This document shows, piece by piece, positions 22,335-35,982 of a stretch of DNA of 64,000 nucleotides. The position numbers were made by a program, and so were the translations under genes. Origin of the DNA: Dendrolimus kikuchii (lineage: Eukaryota; Arthropoda; Insecta; Lepidoptera; Lasiocampidae); the NCBI GenBank assembly GCA_019925095.2, contig CM034401.1:9397838-9461837 (forward strand), in the 5' to 3' direction. The notes beneath the pieces are model-generated. The model saw nothing but the letters and a program-made list of their open reading frames with translations. It was not told the origin of the DNA and did no database searches. Each line of letters opens with the position of its first letter. Positions within the stretch are counted from its first letter, which is position 1.

Positions 22335-25300
22335 TTAGTATAAGTAATTCTTCCGAGGGAATATAGCATGCGGTTCCTTGTAGTTAGGGTCGGGCTGGTT
22401 CCGATAGCGTCTCGCGAGCCAAACAGCGAACAACTGAAATGTAAAACCAATTGTATTTTAACAGTCTTTCTTAAGGGTTTAGGCGGAAACCAAACAGAAG
22501 AAACGTAAGTATTGTCGCATCTGTTTTAGTATATTAAATGTATGAAGCATAGAGTACATTTTACGTATCAAAATAAAGTACAATAACGACAAAAACTGGC
22601 ACGAAATTTATAATCTATAAAATGTAAAAATGCCGTGTATGTTAAAGCCATTTAAGCACTTAAACATTAAAGCTATTTGAAAAATACCCATTGGTATAGC
22701 CGATATAAACTATATATAAATGTACCCTTTGTCATCTGAACAACGTAGACAAAGTTGCGGGCAAATGCTAGTTTATACAATATACTCGGTGCTGATACAC
22801 TAAATTCCGTATTCTAGAAGAATGTTTATGCATAAAAAGGTACCTTTAATTTTAACCCAACCAAATTGAAAAGTATTTTAAAAAACACGATATGTCACAG
22901 GCTGGCGTGACATCTCAGTTTCCACGATTTTCACCACAAAGATCGGTTAGAACATGAATATTGTTCTAGAATAAGAATACAATCAAGCGACAACACTATT
23001 CTGCTTCATCCAATTAAATATTTTCTGTGTAATTTACGCCATACAATATGTAGGTAGTACAAACTTTACATTTATATTTTGACAGTCAAGACCACGCTTT
23101 CGTCAAAGTCTTAGATGATACTTTTATATGATCAACGCTTTCGCATGCTGTTGAAGTATGTAATTAGAAATGGTTCGATACGGACTTATGTTGATGACAT
23201 ATTGACATTATTAAAAAATATCGACAATAAACATCGATATAGGTTCACTAATAGTCTATAGTTATTATCCACATATTATTATTAAAGTTTACATAATAAA
23301 CTGCACGTCACGAATATTTCCTTAAACCATTTAATTTTTATATAATAAACGTGCATGTCTGAAGAGGTTAATGAAAGTAGATGAAGCGAACGTTCTTTGT
23401 CAGGATCGTCATACGTGGAGATCCATCCTCTGTGCTTACCCCCATGGTAAACAGACGTGATAATATGTATGTAGGTATTGAATTTTTATATAAAGTGCGT
23501 ATGTTTGTTTTCAAAACGATTTTTTTAACCCGCGATATTTTAAATATATTGTACGTACAACATCTGAGCATGTTAATAAGGGCGAATATATTTATAGGTA
23601 TTAATTAGAATACTATTATTGTAATATTAGGTAATACAAATGCCCAATATTTCGGTGTGAAGTAATGAATTGCTATTGTTAACTTTTATTTTGATAATGT
23701 TTAATTTCAATTTTAGCTGATCTAAATAAATACAAAATTGACATGTCTCATACAATTTAAAGTTTAACTTTTTAGAGCAATCAGATGAAACGAAAATGTT
23801 ACTTTTCTATAATAAAAAAAGTAAATCGGTAAGAAGTAAATTATCCGATATATCGCTATCAATATCGGACTCGGATGAATGAATCGATGCATATTATAGT
23901 AATATAGAATATAAAGATGATGTAATGTCCATCAATTAAAGCCATAAATCCAGTTTCAATAAACACTAACCCCCTTATTAATAATACTCATACGAGGTTT
24001 ATAGGCTCGTAAAAAAGAACTGTTATTCATAATCGCATTCAGAATGCCATTTTAAATAAGTACCACTCTTTTTACTCTTTTTTCACGAGCCTATAAACTT
24101 CGTATAACTTTTACGAATAAGAAGGTAACGATCTGTTAAAAATGTAGGAACAAAACACTCACGTATCCTCGGATGGCATCCGAGACCCAATATTAATTAT
24201 ACGAAGCGAGTAAAATAAAGTAAGGAAAAAGGTAATTATCAATCTTATTGAACTACTACGAACAAATGTGAAATACATTTCAACTACCTCTCTTCATGTA
24301 CATAAAACTATTTAACAGAACGAAAGTTATGCAAAAATCAAATTACGCTCTGAAAATCATCTTAATTCTACGTCTGAAAAACACAACCCCTCGTCTAACC
24401 ACCAACCCGCCCCCTATCTACTCTCCAACCAATCGCACCTTATTTGCTATACCAGTCATGGGGTTGAAATTCACACTTTGTCCAGGGACAACCGATGATA
24501 TAATGTGGGACTCAGGGCCACTGTTCAATAGCCACTAACTCCAATATTGCTCTAATCACCTTAGCCATGATCGCGGGAGATTACCTGAGATAACGCGAAC
24601 CAGGCCGGTATAGACCCAGCTATATCAGCTTACAGTTGGTAAGATTATTTAGCAGAGGGCTAGGGCCATAGAAGTGCGTATTTATTCACGGCTAAATGAG
24701 AAGTGGACGTGTGGAACACAAGCTACCTTGTCTCGGTAGTCTGGATGCGGGTAAAATCTGAAGCCCCATCTACCGTTGCTGTACATTTATCAATTTTAGT
24801 TCTATGTGTGTGGTAGGGAAGCTCACGAGGCCAACTCTCTCTGCAGTTCGCTTTGTTATTAAACGTTATGGTCTTGACATAATTATGTATATTTAATAAC
24901 CCGAACCCCCCCACATATTTACGTTATAATAAGCAATCAAAATTTAATTAAATAACTAGTTTAGTTTAGTTTTTTTATTTTGCATTAGTATTACACGAAA
25001 AGTAACTTGTGTAACGTAAGCGATTTTTAATTCTGTTGCATACATATGCTGCGCGCATATGAAATACGGGGTTACAAAATAAATATAACTTTGAGATTAC
25101 GTAATACAAGTAAAAGTCGTGATTCAAACACCTCTTTCGAAGCAATCTGTCCCAGCACCGAGGCATGCGCAGGCTTTACTTGTTTAAGGCCATACATTAC
25201 TTGTGCTACGTTCAATACCGACTAGTGAGTATGTACTTACACTTAGAGAAGCTATGAAAGTAGGATTCACCAAGGATTGGTGGTAACCAATAATATATAC

Positions 25301-28300
25301 ATTACAATGCCATCCCAATGTTAGTTATCATGCATCAAATCTGTGGTACAATCCATAAAATACAGTAAACAAAAACATGGAAAATATTTTATCTTAAACT
25401 ATACTGAAATTTAGATCTAATTTCAATAATGTAGGCATATAATGTGACAAGTGACAGAAACAACAGTCTCAGATATCACTGTCAGAGAAGTAACAATCTA
25501 ATATGTCACGTGTCAGAGAAGCCACCAATCGGTAAGTAACATAAAAATATTAATACACTATGAACAAGTGCGGAAACAAATGGATAGAAGATAATGAAAA
25601 TCGAAATGTACTTAAAAATTAGTTATATGTGTGTATGTGGACGCGTAATTCAATAAAAAAACAAGTAGGTAGGTAGGTACTAAACAATTGCCTCTGAAAA
25701 GTATTAAAATCATGGCTTATAGAAATATTATTCCATGTTTCAACCGAGATTCTTACGTTATGACATAAACAAATTCAACTGACACCAATGACAATAAATT
25801 AAATAAATCAACATGTATCAGACAAGTAACCAATACGAGATTAGTTATTCGCGTCAAAAGTAAATAGTCACACCATAATGGTTTAAAACCGAGAACATTC
25901 ACTGCTTTGAACGGATTACACCACATCCACAGATATGTTCATGCGTTGTGTATACACATGATATGTTGATGTAAGCGGTACACATTAGCTAATAACCAAA
26001 CCACCTCAAATGATATTAATGTTGTGATTTTCCGTTATCAGATCATTCATAAAAATGCACTTGGGTTAGCTCGCGGATCCTTTTGGTTACGATATCTTAC
26101 AGTCAACCACACACCAAGAAACTGAAAATCAATTCACAATACAAAATGTTAAACACAAAATGTTAGCAAAAGTAATAGTACCATAGATATTGTTATTGAC
26201 AATAGCCACGTTATTCACATGTTAATCTAGAACTAAGTTCACAAGAAGTCAATGTTTCTAATTTTGTTATCATAATTATTATATTATATATCTGTTACAC
26301 ATCTTATGAACTCGATCACATACAAATAATTCTTAAAAGTATTTACAATTTAAATTAATTCAATATTAACAAATACAAAAACTTTGGCTGTAACTAAAAA
26401 TCTTTTATAAAGATTCAGTAAAATGTGGAAGTTCTTTGTGCATATGAATTTAAAAGACACATAAATTATTGACTCTTAAAATTAAATACACTTTATTAGG
26501 ACCAACTTGGATATGAAACTTTGAATACATAATGCTTAATATATCTTAGGTGAAACAATTCTTTACATACTTTATTAAAATAATAATAAATAAATTTACT
26601 TGATTCAAAGATAAGTAACAAACTTAGAATTACCATAAGAAAAACATAGAAATTTCTGGTATTAAAAAATGAATACTTATTTATGATTCTACTAGCTCCA
26701 AAACTAACATAAACTGTATGTAAGGAGCTAAAATATAATATATCTTGATTAATTGCTCATTCTAATTTCAAATGTGTTTCAGATTTCGGAATGGACTTCA
26801 TACACACTGTGAACATTTCAACATGTTCAAACCACTAGTTGATTTAATTATCATTTAAGGTATAAAATTAATTCAGTGTTAAGAGATGCAAGAGTAGAAA
26901 ATATATTAAAGTGACCATCACCGATGTACAAAACTGAATGCTACTACTAATAAAATTGTACATATCATGCCTAAAAAATTTCAATGAAAATTATGAACAA
27001 AAACATTTTAGTAATGTTTCATCATGTGAGTGATAAGAGAATTAACATTATCTCGTTTGGTGACTATTTGGAGGAGATAAAATTAAGGAATAAATATTTA
27101 TAAAAAGATATCTTATTTAAATTCATACAAACATACCTCTGTGAAGCTGAAAAATAAACCAATTCCTCCACATAGCTTGAATGCATAGTCAATAGTCTCT
27201 TTTAATTCATCCATACATGGCTGACAGTGGCAATTTGGCGTAAGCACAGTTTTACAACATTGTTTCTGCAACAATAAAAATTAAGTCAAGTAATATAATT
27301 ATGTCACAAATACCAGTGATGTCACTTTGTTTCTCCTCCTCCTCCTCTTCCTCCCAAATTAAAGTAGCTTTAAATTTACAGCACACAAATCGCTTTTTTA
27401 TATTGTTTTTTTATACATTATTATTTGGATTCTTGATTGTAATTACTTTTAAATTACTTACATTAACAGCATCACACGATGGATAATCAATTGTTTTGTT
27501 AACAGCAATCGAGCTATCCTGGAAACCACAACAAAGGAACCTCTCCTGTACTTCAGCTTTTACATCCATATTAACTTTGTTCCAACCCTGAAAGAAATAA
27601 AAAGTCACAAGTTCTCAGATAGATGTAGATAGGTGCAAGGAAATTGGAAGTATAATCATTTTTAAATTCTCAAATTTCAACAAGCTATTTATGTATATAG
27701 CATATTATTGCCACTCCAGAACAGCCCAAGTCTCGATCGAGTCGGAGGCTCTTTTCAAGACCACAAAAACTATACACAGCAGATTATTATACTCGCTGTA
27801 TAAATGGTAGTTTATACAGAAGACTTCTGTAATAGGTCATAACTTCAGTAGAACAATATAAACTATTGTATATGTAATCCATAGTGCTATAGCCTTTTTA
27901 AAAGCAGCTAACGGCTGGAAATTCCAAGATTCATCAATCTTCTGATGAGATGATTCATAACAACTCTCGAAAACCACTTATAAATATGGCTGAAGAGTGA
28001 GATGGGCGTACAGGTCTTAATGTCTTATTACCTCTCTTGAGGAACACTACAAATTTGAAGATCACTACACACTTGCTCCATATCTTTGACAGTGCTCAAG
28101 TCTAGTAGATAACAACATTAAAAAGCTCAACCAAAATGTTCAGAGAAGGGATCCTCTCGTTTATAGGACTGCAATCACCTCTAAATGGACTAAACCCAAT
28201 ACCATGCATCTGCATAGTTTTTTTCCGACTTGTAGTATGTTTGATGTCAAATTTGATTGTATACCTAGTCTTGCCATAAATATTGTAACAAAGTTTTTTT

Positions 28301-31300
28301 TTCTATTGCAAATAACATTTATAAGTTTTACAGTGTGTTAGTTTAATACATAGATATAAAACAATTTAAAATATAAAAAGCTTATTGGAAGTGGTCTCCA
28401 TTGGCTGCAATACAGACCTTTACACGTTGAGGCCAGTTATCAATAGAAACACGCACTCTTTCTATGGGAAAATTTTTCACTGCCAATCGTATGGATAGTT
28501 TTAGGGACTCCAAATTATCATGGCGTTTAGAGTAAGCCGTACTCTCTAAAACTGACCATAACTCATAATCCAGCGGATTAAGATTAGGACTAGACGACGG
28601 CCAGTCTTCAGCTCTGATGAAGTCCGAAACCAAGACTGCGTGGACCGAGCTTTATGACCCGGCGCCGAGAAATGCTGGAAGGACCATTCTTGGTTATTAA
28701 ACAAGATGTTGTTAAGGGGCTTAACTACCTTCTCAAGAATGGTATCTTAATACACTTGTGCCGATGTTTTGATATCTTTTTCACAAAAATATGGCTCAGT
28801 CACTCCTTCATAGCCAACACCTCACCAAACCATCACTGAAGACGGATAATGCCCACGTTGCACCCTGTCGACTAATTGAGAAGCTTCCTCAGCGCTTTGA
28901 GCATAAATACGGTCATTTTGTTTGTTAAAATGTTGCTCAATTGTAAAAAAATTCTCATCCATAAACAAAAAATTTCTGTGACCGCCCTTTACGTACCGCT
29001 TCAGTAGTTGTTTCGATTTTACCACCCTATCCTTTTTTAAATTATGAGTTAAGAAATGACCAGTGCGTCTCTTATAGGCTGCAAGTCCTAAGTTATCTTT
29101 TAAAATTCGCGACATGGTTCTAGGTGATATCTTCATCTCCCGAGATAATTTTCTTTGCTTTCGAACAGGATTTCTTCGAATTCTTTCACTTACTGCTTTG
29201 ACCACCTTTTTCGTACGAACACTACGTAGACGGCCAGATCTTTTTCTGTCACAAACAGAGGAGGTCTCATTGTACCTATTAATAGCCCGGTACACAAACA
29301 TTTGATTAATACCAAGCGTATGGAGAGTTTTAAAAATTACATTTGGCTCCATATCTACTTTGTGTAATGCAATCACAGCGATTCGGATCTCTTTATCGCC
29401 CCACTCCATTTTAATATCGCAAAATGTTGTACAATATATTGGCGCCAAAAGAGAAAACACAATGAACAACCATATAAAAATGGCGGATTCCAAATCCAAA
29501 TGTAATATTTTGTTTCTTTTTAATTGTAACAGTATTTATGGCTAGACTAAGTATACAATACCCACTATTCATACCTACTTTTTAACAAAAAAGATACAAA
29601 AAATTTAAAATACTTGCCTGTTTAGCTAATAGCTCCTGTTGCTCTGAATTGACAGCTAAACAAGCACAGGCGACTGAAAACTGCACCAAGAATAGAAGAA
29701 ATAAGATTACCATATACTGTACTATTTGTTAAGGATTAATATTGTGTAAGCCACAATGTTTTACAATACCATTTTCATTCTTAGTATGTTACTTTCATAA
29801 TTGAAATGTAAATTTATTAAATAGGTTGCAATTTTAAAACTGCAGTCCTCGAATTTCAAAATATCTAGAATTGGAATAATTGACCATTTGTAGCGAACTA
29901 ACATGCTGAGTTCAATCATTTGTATAGGTGTTAACAAATTATTAACTGTCTTCTTCATATTGAGATAAAGTAAGTTTCTAGGCTTCTTTGAGGTTCTTAG
30001 AGAAGCACACAAACTTAATCTAACCTAATAGGAATAAAATTATAAACATAAAAATAATATTGTGTTATGCAAAGCATCATAAAACATGTTTATATAAAAA
30101 AATCTGTATACTGTTCTCATGATAATACGATACAATATTTAAATAAAATAGTTTATCATTCATAATGTGGAAGAAATATTTTTAATGACCATGAACTACA
30201 ACAAAACAGGAAATTATAGTTCAGTCGTTGCATGCGAGCGTACGCGCCAGTCGCTACCACCCGCAATGGTTTTAAATAAATGCTAAGCGTAAAAAGAATA
30301 TAACTAATAAAGTTACTAGACTAAAATGTAGTATGTGCGATAAAGTAATCCATGCCGATCCAAGTTCTGCTAAACTATCTCATAAACAACTCGGCACAAT
30401 CCGGAACTCCGCAAGCGTAGAATGAAGCTGTGAAAAATATTTCGCGTATATCGTCATTTACGATACAAAACAACGATGATGACGATGAGAAAGAGTTAAA
30501 GCAGGATCAGCAATGCAAAATATCCCTAGCATTGACACTAAAAAGCTGGTTTAAGAAATAAGTCGAGAACTGAAAAAACCTTCAAAGAAAAGCTTACAAA
30601 AACTGAGTCGTCAGTGGAATTTCTTACTATGGAACTGTCGATTAAACAACAGACTAACAATATTAAGGTATTGGAAAATAAAAACCAGGACCTACAAACA
30701 AGTATAAAAATCTAAAACTGAGAGTGGCCGTATTAGAACAAGGTATGAGAAATTCTGAATAACAAACCTTATCGTCCTCATTAGAAATAGCTGGTTTACC
30801 TGAAATTTCTCATAAGGATATAGAAAAACCTCTAGATATGATTGCCTCAAAATTAAGCATGGATGGAAAGGACGTAGTATCATCTCGATGCCTTTCTGGG
30901 AAAAAGGACAAACCTGATGTTATCGCGGAGGAAATGAAATCTAAACAAGTCCAGAGCAAATGGATAGATGCTGGAAAGAAGAAATCCCTCACTATTGGAG
31001 GTTTGATGCCAAACGTCTCAAAAAAATTTGTTAAACGAATCTATGTCAGAGAATCCTTAACTAAACATCTAAAAACACTTTTGTATAACGCCAAGGCACA
31101 ACTAAGTAAGTTGTACCCGTTTATTTGGTGTAAAGATGGCAGAATATGTGTAAGGTAAAAGGAAGACAGTAAAATACGGTCCCTTGAAAATATTAAAAAA
31201 TTAGAAATCCTAAAAGAACTTAGCCAAGTGTAATTTTGTTTCAGTATTCTTATTTCGTTTTTTATTTAATTGCTTGTACTCATAACGGCTGCACAAATTA

Positions 31301-34300
31301 ATGAACTATCTTTATCTATAGTTCATTTGAACATGTAAATAAAATTGCAACTTGTAAAATCACGTCACATCATGACAATAAGGCTAAACGACTTAAGGTA
31401 ACTTGATCGATGAAAATATTAACTTTGTGAAAAACGTGATCAATTATTTCGAGAATGGAAAAAAACCCTTATGATTTAAGCCTAAGATTAGAATACAATA
31501 AAACACAAAATATTAGAATTTAAAAGAAAAAAATACTATCAACAAAGTATAAAAGATAACTTCAGTAATGTTAAAAAGGGCTACCAAATTGTTAACCAAA
31601 TGCTGGGAAGGGTAACACAGTTGATGCAATACTCAATGCGTTTCATAAACAAAAACTTTCTGAGATATCGCAAATAACTTCGCGTCTAGTTTTGAAAAAT
31701 CTGTAAAAGCATTTACCTAATTGCAATATAACATTACTAGACTGTGACGAATATAGTACTACTACAGATACTAGTATGCTCTTTAAAAAAAGCCTCCTGT
31801 GATAAAATATATTAAATTATATAATAAAAAAATCCGAAAATCGCCAGGGGTACCTAACCATAAAAATGGTTGGCAAAGATATCTTAACCTACGGCTATTG
31901 CTAATCTAATTAATTGTGCTCTTGACTCCGCATTTATCCCGATAACTTAAAACTACACAGCCTAGTTTTAAATTATCGGGATAAAAAAAACAATATGTAA
32001 AAAAGGCAAACGTGACGACTACTTGAATTATCGCCTTATTACATTACTTTCTTCGATTGAAAAAATAGTAGAAAAATACATACGTGAACAGATCCAAAAT
32101 TACTTCAATACATACTATACGTGGGACACTCAGCAACTTTTGCGAAAATAAAATAATATGTCCTATAGGTAAATATTTTTTTATTAAATCTTTTCAAAGT
32201 ACTCTCCACCAGCCGCTATACAAAGTTTCATGTGTCCGAACCAGTTTTCGAAACACTTTTTCCAGTTCGCCGCAGACATCTCGTTTACAGCTTGCTCGAA
32301 CGCGGAGAGCGTATCTTTCGGCGACGAAAATTGTATCCCTTTAAGCTGATTTTTTATTTTCGAGAATAAAAAGAAGTCGCATGGTGCTAGGTCAGGGCTG
32401 TAAAGAGGGTGACGCAGGACTTTGGCCGGCGTGCTGTCCAGGAAGTCCCTCGTTTGAACTCAGTATGACGAGCGCGTTGTCGTGGTGGAGCAGTAGCTCG
32501 CGGAGCCGTGTTTGGTCGCTTGTTGCTCACAATAGAGAAAACTTCTGCTCAGCATTTGGTAGTATATACCATTCGGCGTTGATGCTTCTTTGGTTCCGAA
32601 AAAGAATTGACACCAAATAGCCAGTAAAATTGAAAAAACTCGCGTTTTAAATCCTCCCCCGCTTCTATATCGCTTTACTATGGTAGACGTTGATTCGTTT
32701 TGAAACACCCAAACCGTGGACTGGCGCTTCGTTTCTGGGTTGTATTGATACATCGAAGACTCATCACCTGTTATGATGTCGTAAACACGCCGAGACGAGC
32801 CTGCTTCTTTGTTTATCATATCACGGCACCATTCCACCTGGGTCATCTTCTGTGCACCCAACATGAAACTATCCTCCTCACGCGAAGATGCACGATGAAG
32901 ATGCTCGTGAAGACTTCCCGATCCAATCTGCAGTACGTGCTGAATCTCTTGATACGTAACTCGCCTATTGTCTTGGATTAAATTCTTCCGTAACAGGCAT
33001 CAAACGGCCACCACTTCTTTCTTCATCCCCCAAAGTTAGTCGACCGCGCTTGAATTCGTTTTACCAACGATACACGGTTTCCTTAGAAGGGCCTTCACAC
33101 CTGAATGCCATTTGAAGTCTATCGTACGGTTCGTCCGGTCTCAGGCAACACTTGAAATCGTAAAAAGTTATAGCGCGAAAATGTTCCCGGCGCAGATCCA
33201 TTATTCAATGATATACGATAATTTAAATTAGCTCGAAAACAATGTCGAGAGAAATTTTAAAATTGGAAGGTACCTATTTTTAGTTATAAATAATCATATT
33301 TTCAAAATAGCTTAGAACTGGCTAAATAGATAAAAACTTTTTTCATAATACTTTCTGAGTGACCTCATAATACATAATAACCAATTTAGATTCCAATCTG
33401 GAAAAGGACCTTTATAGTCTTCTGTCTAAATTTACTGATGGAATCAAGGAACACTTAAACAATAAAAAATATATTCTAGCCCTATTCATTGGCATTGCGG
33501 TGTCCGAGGTAAACTACTTATGCTCGGTGAAAACTATCTCCAAAATCGGTAATTTAAAGTAAAAGTAAGTAATATCTTTAGCAATCCTATTTTATCCACT
33601 GTATGCACGGCTCAAGGATCTATCCTGGGCCCCTTGCATTTTTTGTCATACATAAATGACATGCAAAATTGTATCAAGTTAACCTGGTGGTGTCATGATG
33701 CCGAGCTAGTGCTCAACTCAAACAAAACTAAACTATCAGTTATAAAATCCCTATACAAAAAGAGTACAATAGTCTGATTGCACACAAACATCATTGCTTA
33801 CTTACCATGAATGTCACATATAACTGCTCAGATATACAGGTTATAGATACTCATATTTATCTAGGTTTCATTATCCACAATAACTTAAACTGGTCATAGC
33901 ATATTGAACATGTTTGTAACAAATTAAGACAATTTTTAGCTAATGTGACAATCTTAAAAAGATGTATGCCCTTTAAAACTAAACTAATGCTTTAAGTGAA
34001 TCAATTATCCAATATGGTCTAACCAGTTGTGGACGTACATATAACACATATATTAATAAAATTTACAAAGTCCAATTGAAAGTTCTTAAGAAATTAGTTC
34101 CACATAAAATAAACAAGACATAGTGTAAGGAAAAATTGTTCATTTTAATACTGTAATATAATACAAATAGAAAAGCAAATCAAAAGAATGTTACTTAAAC
34201 AGCAAATTGTTAACCAAAATCTACAGAGAAAAATTCCACACTCGTATATACACGAGCCATTGCACATTAGGAGTGACCCAGTGACAGTCACGAGTCGAGC

Positions 34301-35721
34301 TAACAACACATAAGGCAAACGCACTACTGTTTATTTAATCCCAGGCACCTACTAGGTGAATTACCTCTTGATTTTAGGAACAGTCCTAAAAATATTAAAC
34401 TAACTACAACTGTAATTGTTATCATCATATTTTCAAATTGTCACATGCAACACTCTGTTAGCCATGGTATTATTACAAACCCTAGTGATTTCCAATACTA
34501 TGAATAAATCGATCAATTGTATATTGTTTTGTTAAATAAAATAGAAAAAAAAAAAAAAATTTGATAAAGGATACAAAAAACAGCATGACTTGATGATGTT
34601 TCATAGCGCCTAGTAATCCTAGTAAGGAAATCAAGATAAGAAACACTCCACATGCTAAGATGCCCCCAACAATAGGCAAATTGGTGACCAGTGACGATGC
34701 TTGCCCATACACAGCCACTGAGATAAGGATGCTCGCAACCACCTATAAAAAGAAATATATTTAGTTCCACAAGGAGGCATCCACATAGGAATGGAAAAAG
34801 AATACTAATTGCTGCTGTCTGTAACAAGTAGGCCATATGCCCATAATTATTGATGGCTACAACTCCTGGTGTAGAATATCTTTTCAATAACTTTGATTTT
34901 CATGAAATAAAGTCTGGAAGAATTCACTACAAGTATTAGTTATTTGTACATAACATTTGTATTGTTTATGAATCTACTTTATTATATGCAAAAGACATAA
35001 TTTACAAATTATGTCTTTTGCATATAATAAAGTATATTCTATCTATTTCTATATGAATACTTTGGGCTTCACAAATAATTAAGGTACACTATGTTGATTA
35101 ATATGTATAGGATAGATAAAACTTCTAACATTGTTTTGAGTGGGATTAACATTATGTTAAAGCCCTTTATACCAATTTCTTAACAAAACATTCAGTACAA
35201 ACAATATACACCACAACCAACATCTAAGCCTTGCTTGACAAAATGTATTGACTCTTTAATATATAAACCTTTGTTAATTACAAAGTGACATAAATATTTA
35301 CTAAACAACTATTATATATATAGTTATTTACCTTGCTCTAAGTACAAAAGTGAAAGCAAAAACCAAATGCACCTATGTATGTATATCATTATGATGAAAT
35401 AGACAAAGAACAAAACTGTATTCATAAGCATATGGAAAAATCATATATGTTTCTAAATTCTATTTTAAACAGAAAATACTCATTAGTATATTATTTTTTT
35501 TAAGTAAAAGGTATGATTTCATAACATTAATTAGATTTTCTTGGAAAATCATCAGTATTCAATGGAAATCATGTTAAACCCTAGAATGTAATCTACAAGA
35601 AAGCTGATAGTGAATTTGGAATTGAACTGACTAACGAATTAAATATAATAACACCACTTACCACATAAAGAACGTTTAATGCGATCAAAGCATTTTTAGA
35701 ACAAGTGAATCCTCCACACAT
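22335..35721 (-). CDS. Tsp97E: Tetraspanin, TSPAN31/Tsp97E type, six exons, complete
   Basis: Four-pass membrane scaffold protein, 226 aa. Exons: 35721-35662, 34742-34575, 29716-29618, 27587-27462, 27265-27137 and 22433-22335, all joined in phase 0. Membrane segments lie at about residues 11-33, 41-66, 74-96 and 181-204. The large extracellular loop carries the tetraspanin CCG signature (128-130), an N-glycosylation site (N139), C147 and a cysteine cluster at 154-168. The N-terminus MCGGFTCSKNALIALN and the loop NLPIVGGILACG match the TSPAN13/31 (fly Tsp97E) branch as I know it. The C-terminal tail follows WLARRYRNQPDP. Intron 3 begins with GC (CAG|GCAAGT) instead of GT; the others are GT-AG. 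Intron 5 (22434-27136) is 4.7 kb; intron 2 holds an antisense LINE with a mariner in it, and intron 3 a DD37D mariner. A MITE starts 262 bp upstream of the ATG. The gene symbol is by similarity, not orthology testing. Confidence 0.93.
23970..24128. mobile_element. Foldback MITE in tetraspanin intron 5
   Basis: Imperfect inverted arms of roughly 45 bases. TACGAGGTTTATAGGCTCGT on the left pairs with ACGAGCCTATAAACTTCGTA on the right, around a 55-base centre. Both outer edges carry CTTATT-like sequence. The rest of this 4.7-kb intron (22434-23969 and 24129-27136) is AT-rich, with no element I can name. Confidence 0.6.
28264..29551 (-). mobile_element. DD37D (maT-type) mariner, copy 1, in tetraspanin intron 3
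   Basis: A 1,288-base element flanked by TA on both sides. The ends CCTAGTCTTGCCATAAATAT (left) and CTTAGTCTAGCCATAAATAC (right, read inward) are inverted repeats. The decayed transposase runs 29409-28382 in the same direction as the host gene. The spacing of catalytic acids in the better copies is D-37-D, as in the Bombyx Bmmar1/maT lineage. Confidence 0.85.
28382..29409 (-). pseudogene. Mariner transposase pseudogene, copy 1
   Basis: Starts MEWGDKEIRIAVIALHKV and carries a helix-turn-helix DNA-binding half (about residues 1-110) and the first acid in FLFMDENFFTIEQ. A TGG-to-TGA stop falls in the MVWWGV motif (28822-28824). Downstream the second catalytic Asp is gone (QQDSAPGH has become QHFSAPGH), and a short deletion shifts the frame before FRTSSE. 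The last segment (28633-28382) is open again and keeps NLNPLDYELWSVLE. It cannot make a working enzyme. The same TGA stop occurs in copy 2. Confidence 0.85.
31941..31983. repeat. Imperfect hairpin inside the decayed LINE
   Basis: CCCGATAACTTAAAACTA pairs with TAGTTTTAAATTATCGGG around a short centre. Seen directly; possibly chance or a small foldback insertion. Confidence 0.5.
32159..33367 (-). mobile_element. Classical mariner (DD34D-type), inserted in the LINE
   Basis: A 1,209-base element with TA on both sides. Its ends TGTCCTATAGG and TGAGGTCACTC (read inward) are weakly inverted. It splits the LINE reverse transcriptase between the NYRLITLLS part and the NQFRFQSGK part, so it is younger than the LINE. 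Transposase remains fill 33201-32184. Confidence 0.75.
32184..33201 (-). pseudogene. Mariner transposase pseudogene (DD34D-type)
   Basis: Read from MDLRREHFRAITFYDFKCCL. It shows a helix-turn-helix half with TVYRW, then MTQVEWCRDMINKE, the first acid in ITGDESSMYQYNPETKRQS, the second in HHDNA (about 32493) and the third in LYSPDLAPCDFFLFSKIKN. It ends FENWFGHMKLCIAAGGEYFE. Several frameshifts and stops interrupt it (for example a stop after YRW). The three catalytic acids are still legible. Confidence 0.8.
34975..35034. repeat. Perfect 60-base palindrome in tetraspanin intron 1
   Basis: Two perfectly complementary 29-base arms (34975-35003 and 35006-35034; left arm begins TACTTTATTATATGCAAAAG) are separated by two bases (AC). 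It is long and has no mismatch, so either it is recent or sequence identity is maintained. Confidence 0.95.
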
Positions 35722-35982
35722 ATTGATTAATACCAAACAGCCTACTAATTTCCAAATATGAGATCAATAATTCAATACTCCATTCAAGCAATGCTTTGTA
35801 ACTTTGTTCAATTTCGGGCTAAATCTTAGAGCATAATATTTTCGCAAATAACACTTTATTCCGTAAAATTTCTCCTCCAAATACCACTGAAATTATAGAT
35901 CATACATGATAAAACTATTAGACTGATATGCAAATTATGAATGAACAAAAATGACAATGACAGAAAAGAAAATATAGCTGTT

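Larger units (their letters stand above)
30220..34430 (+). mobile_element. Decayed LINE (Jockey/CR1-like) in tetraspanin intron 2, antisense to the gene
   Basis: Recognisable pieces in order are: an ORF1 start with a cysteine finger (KCSMCDKVIHADPSSAKLS, about 30325); a baculovirus-FP-like ORF1 domain at 30838-31158 (FVKRIYVRESLTKHLKTLLY, then FIWCKDGRICVR); RT motif NYRLITLLSSIEKIVEKYI at about 32010; then, after the mariner at 32159-33367, NQFRFQSGKGP, the FLSYINDMQ motif (about 33640), YLGFIIHNNLNW (about 33860), KRCMPFKTKLML, and a C-terminal GKRTTVYLIPG near 34310. Stops and indels are throughout and the catalytic Asp-Asp block is not intact. Clade assignment is by motif style. Confidence 0.75.
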
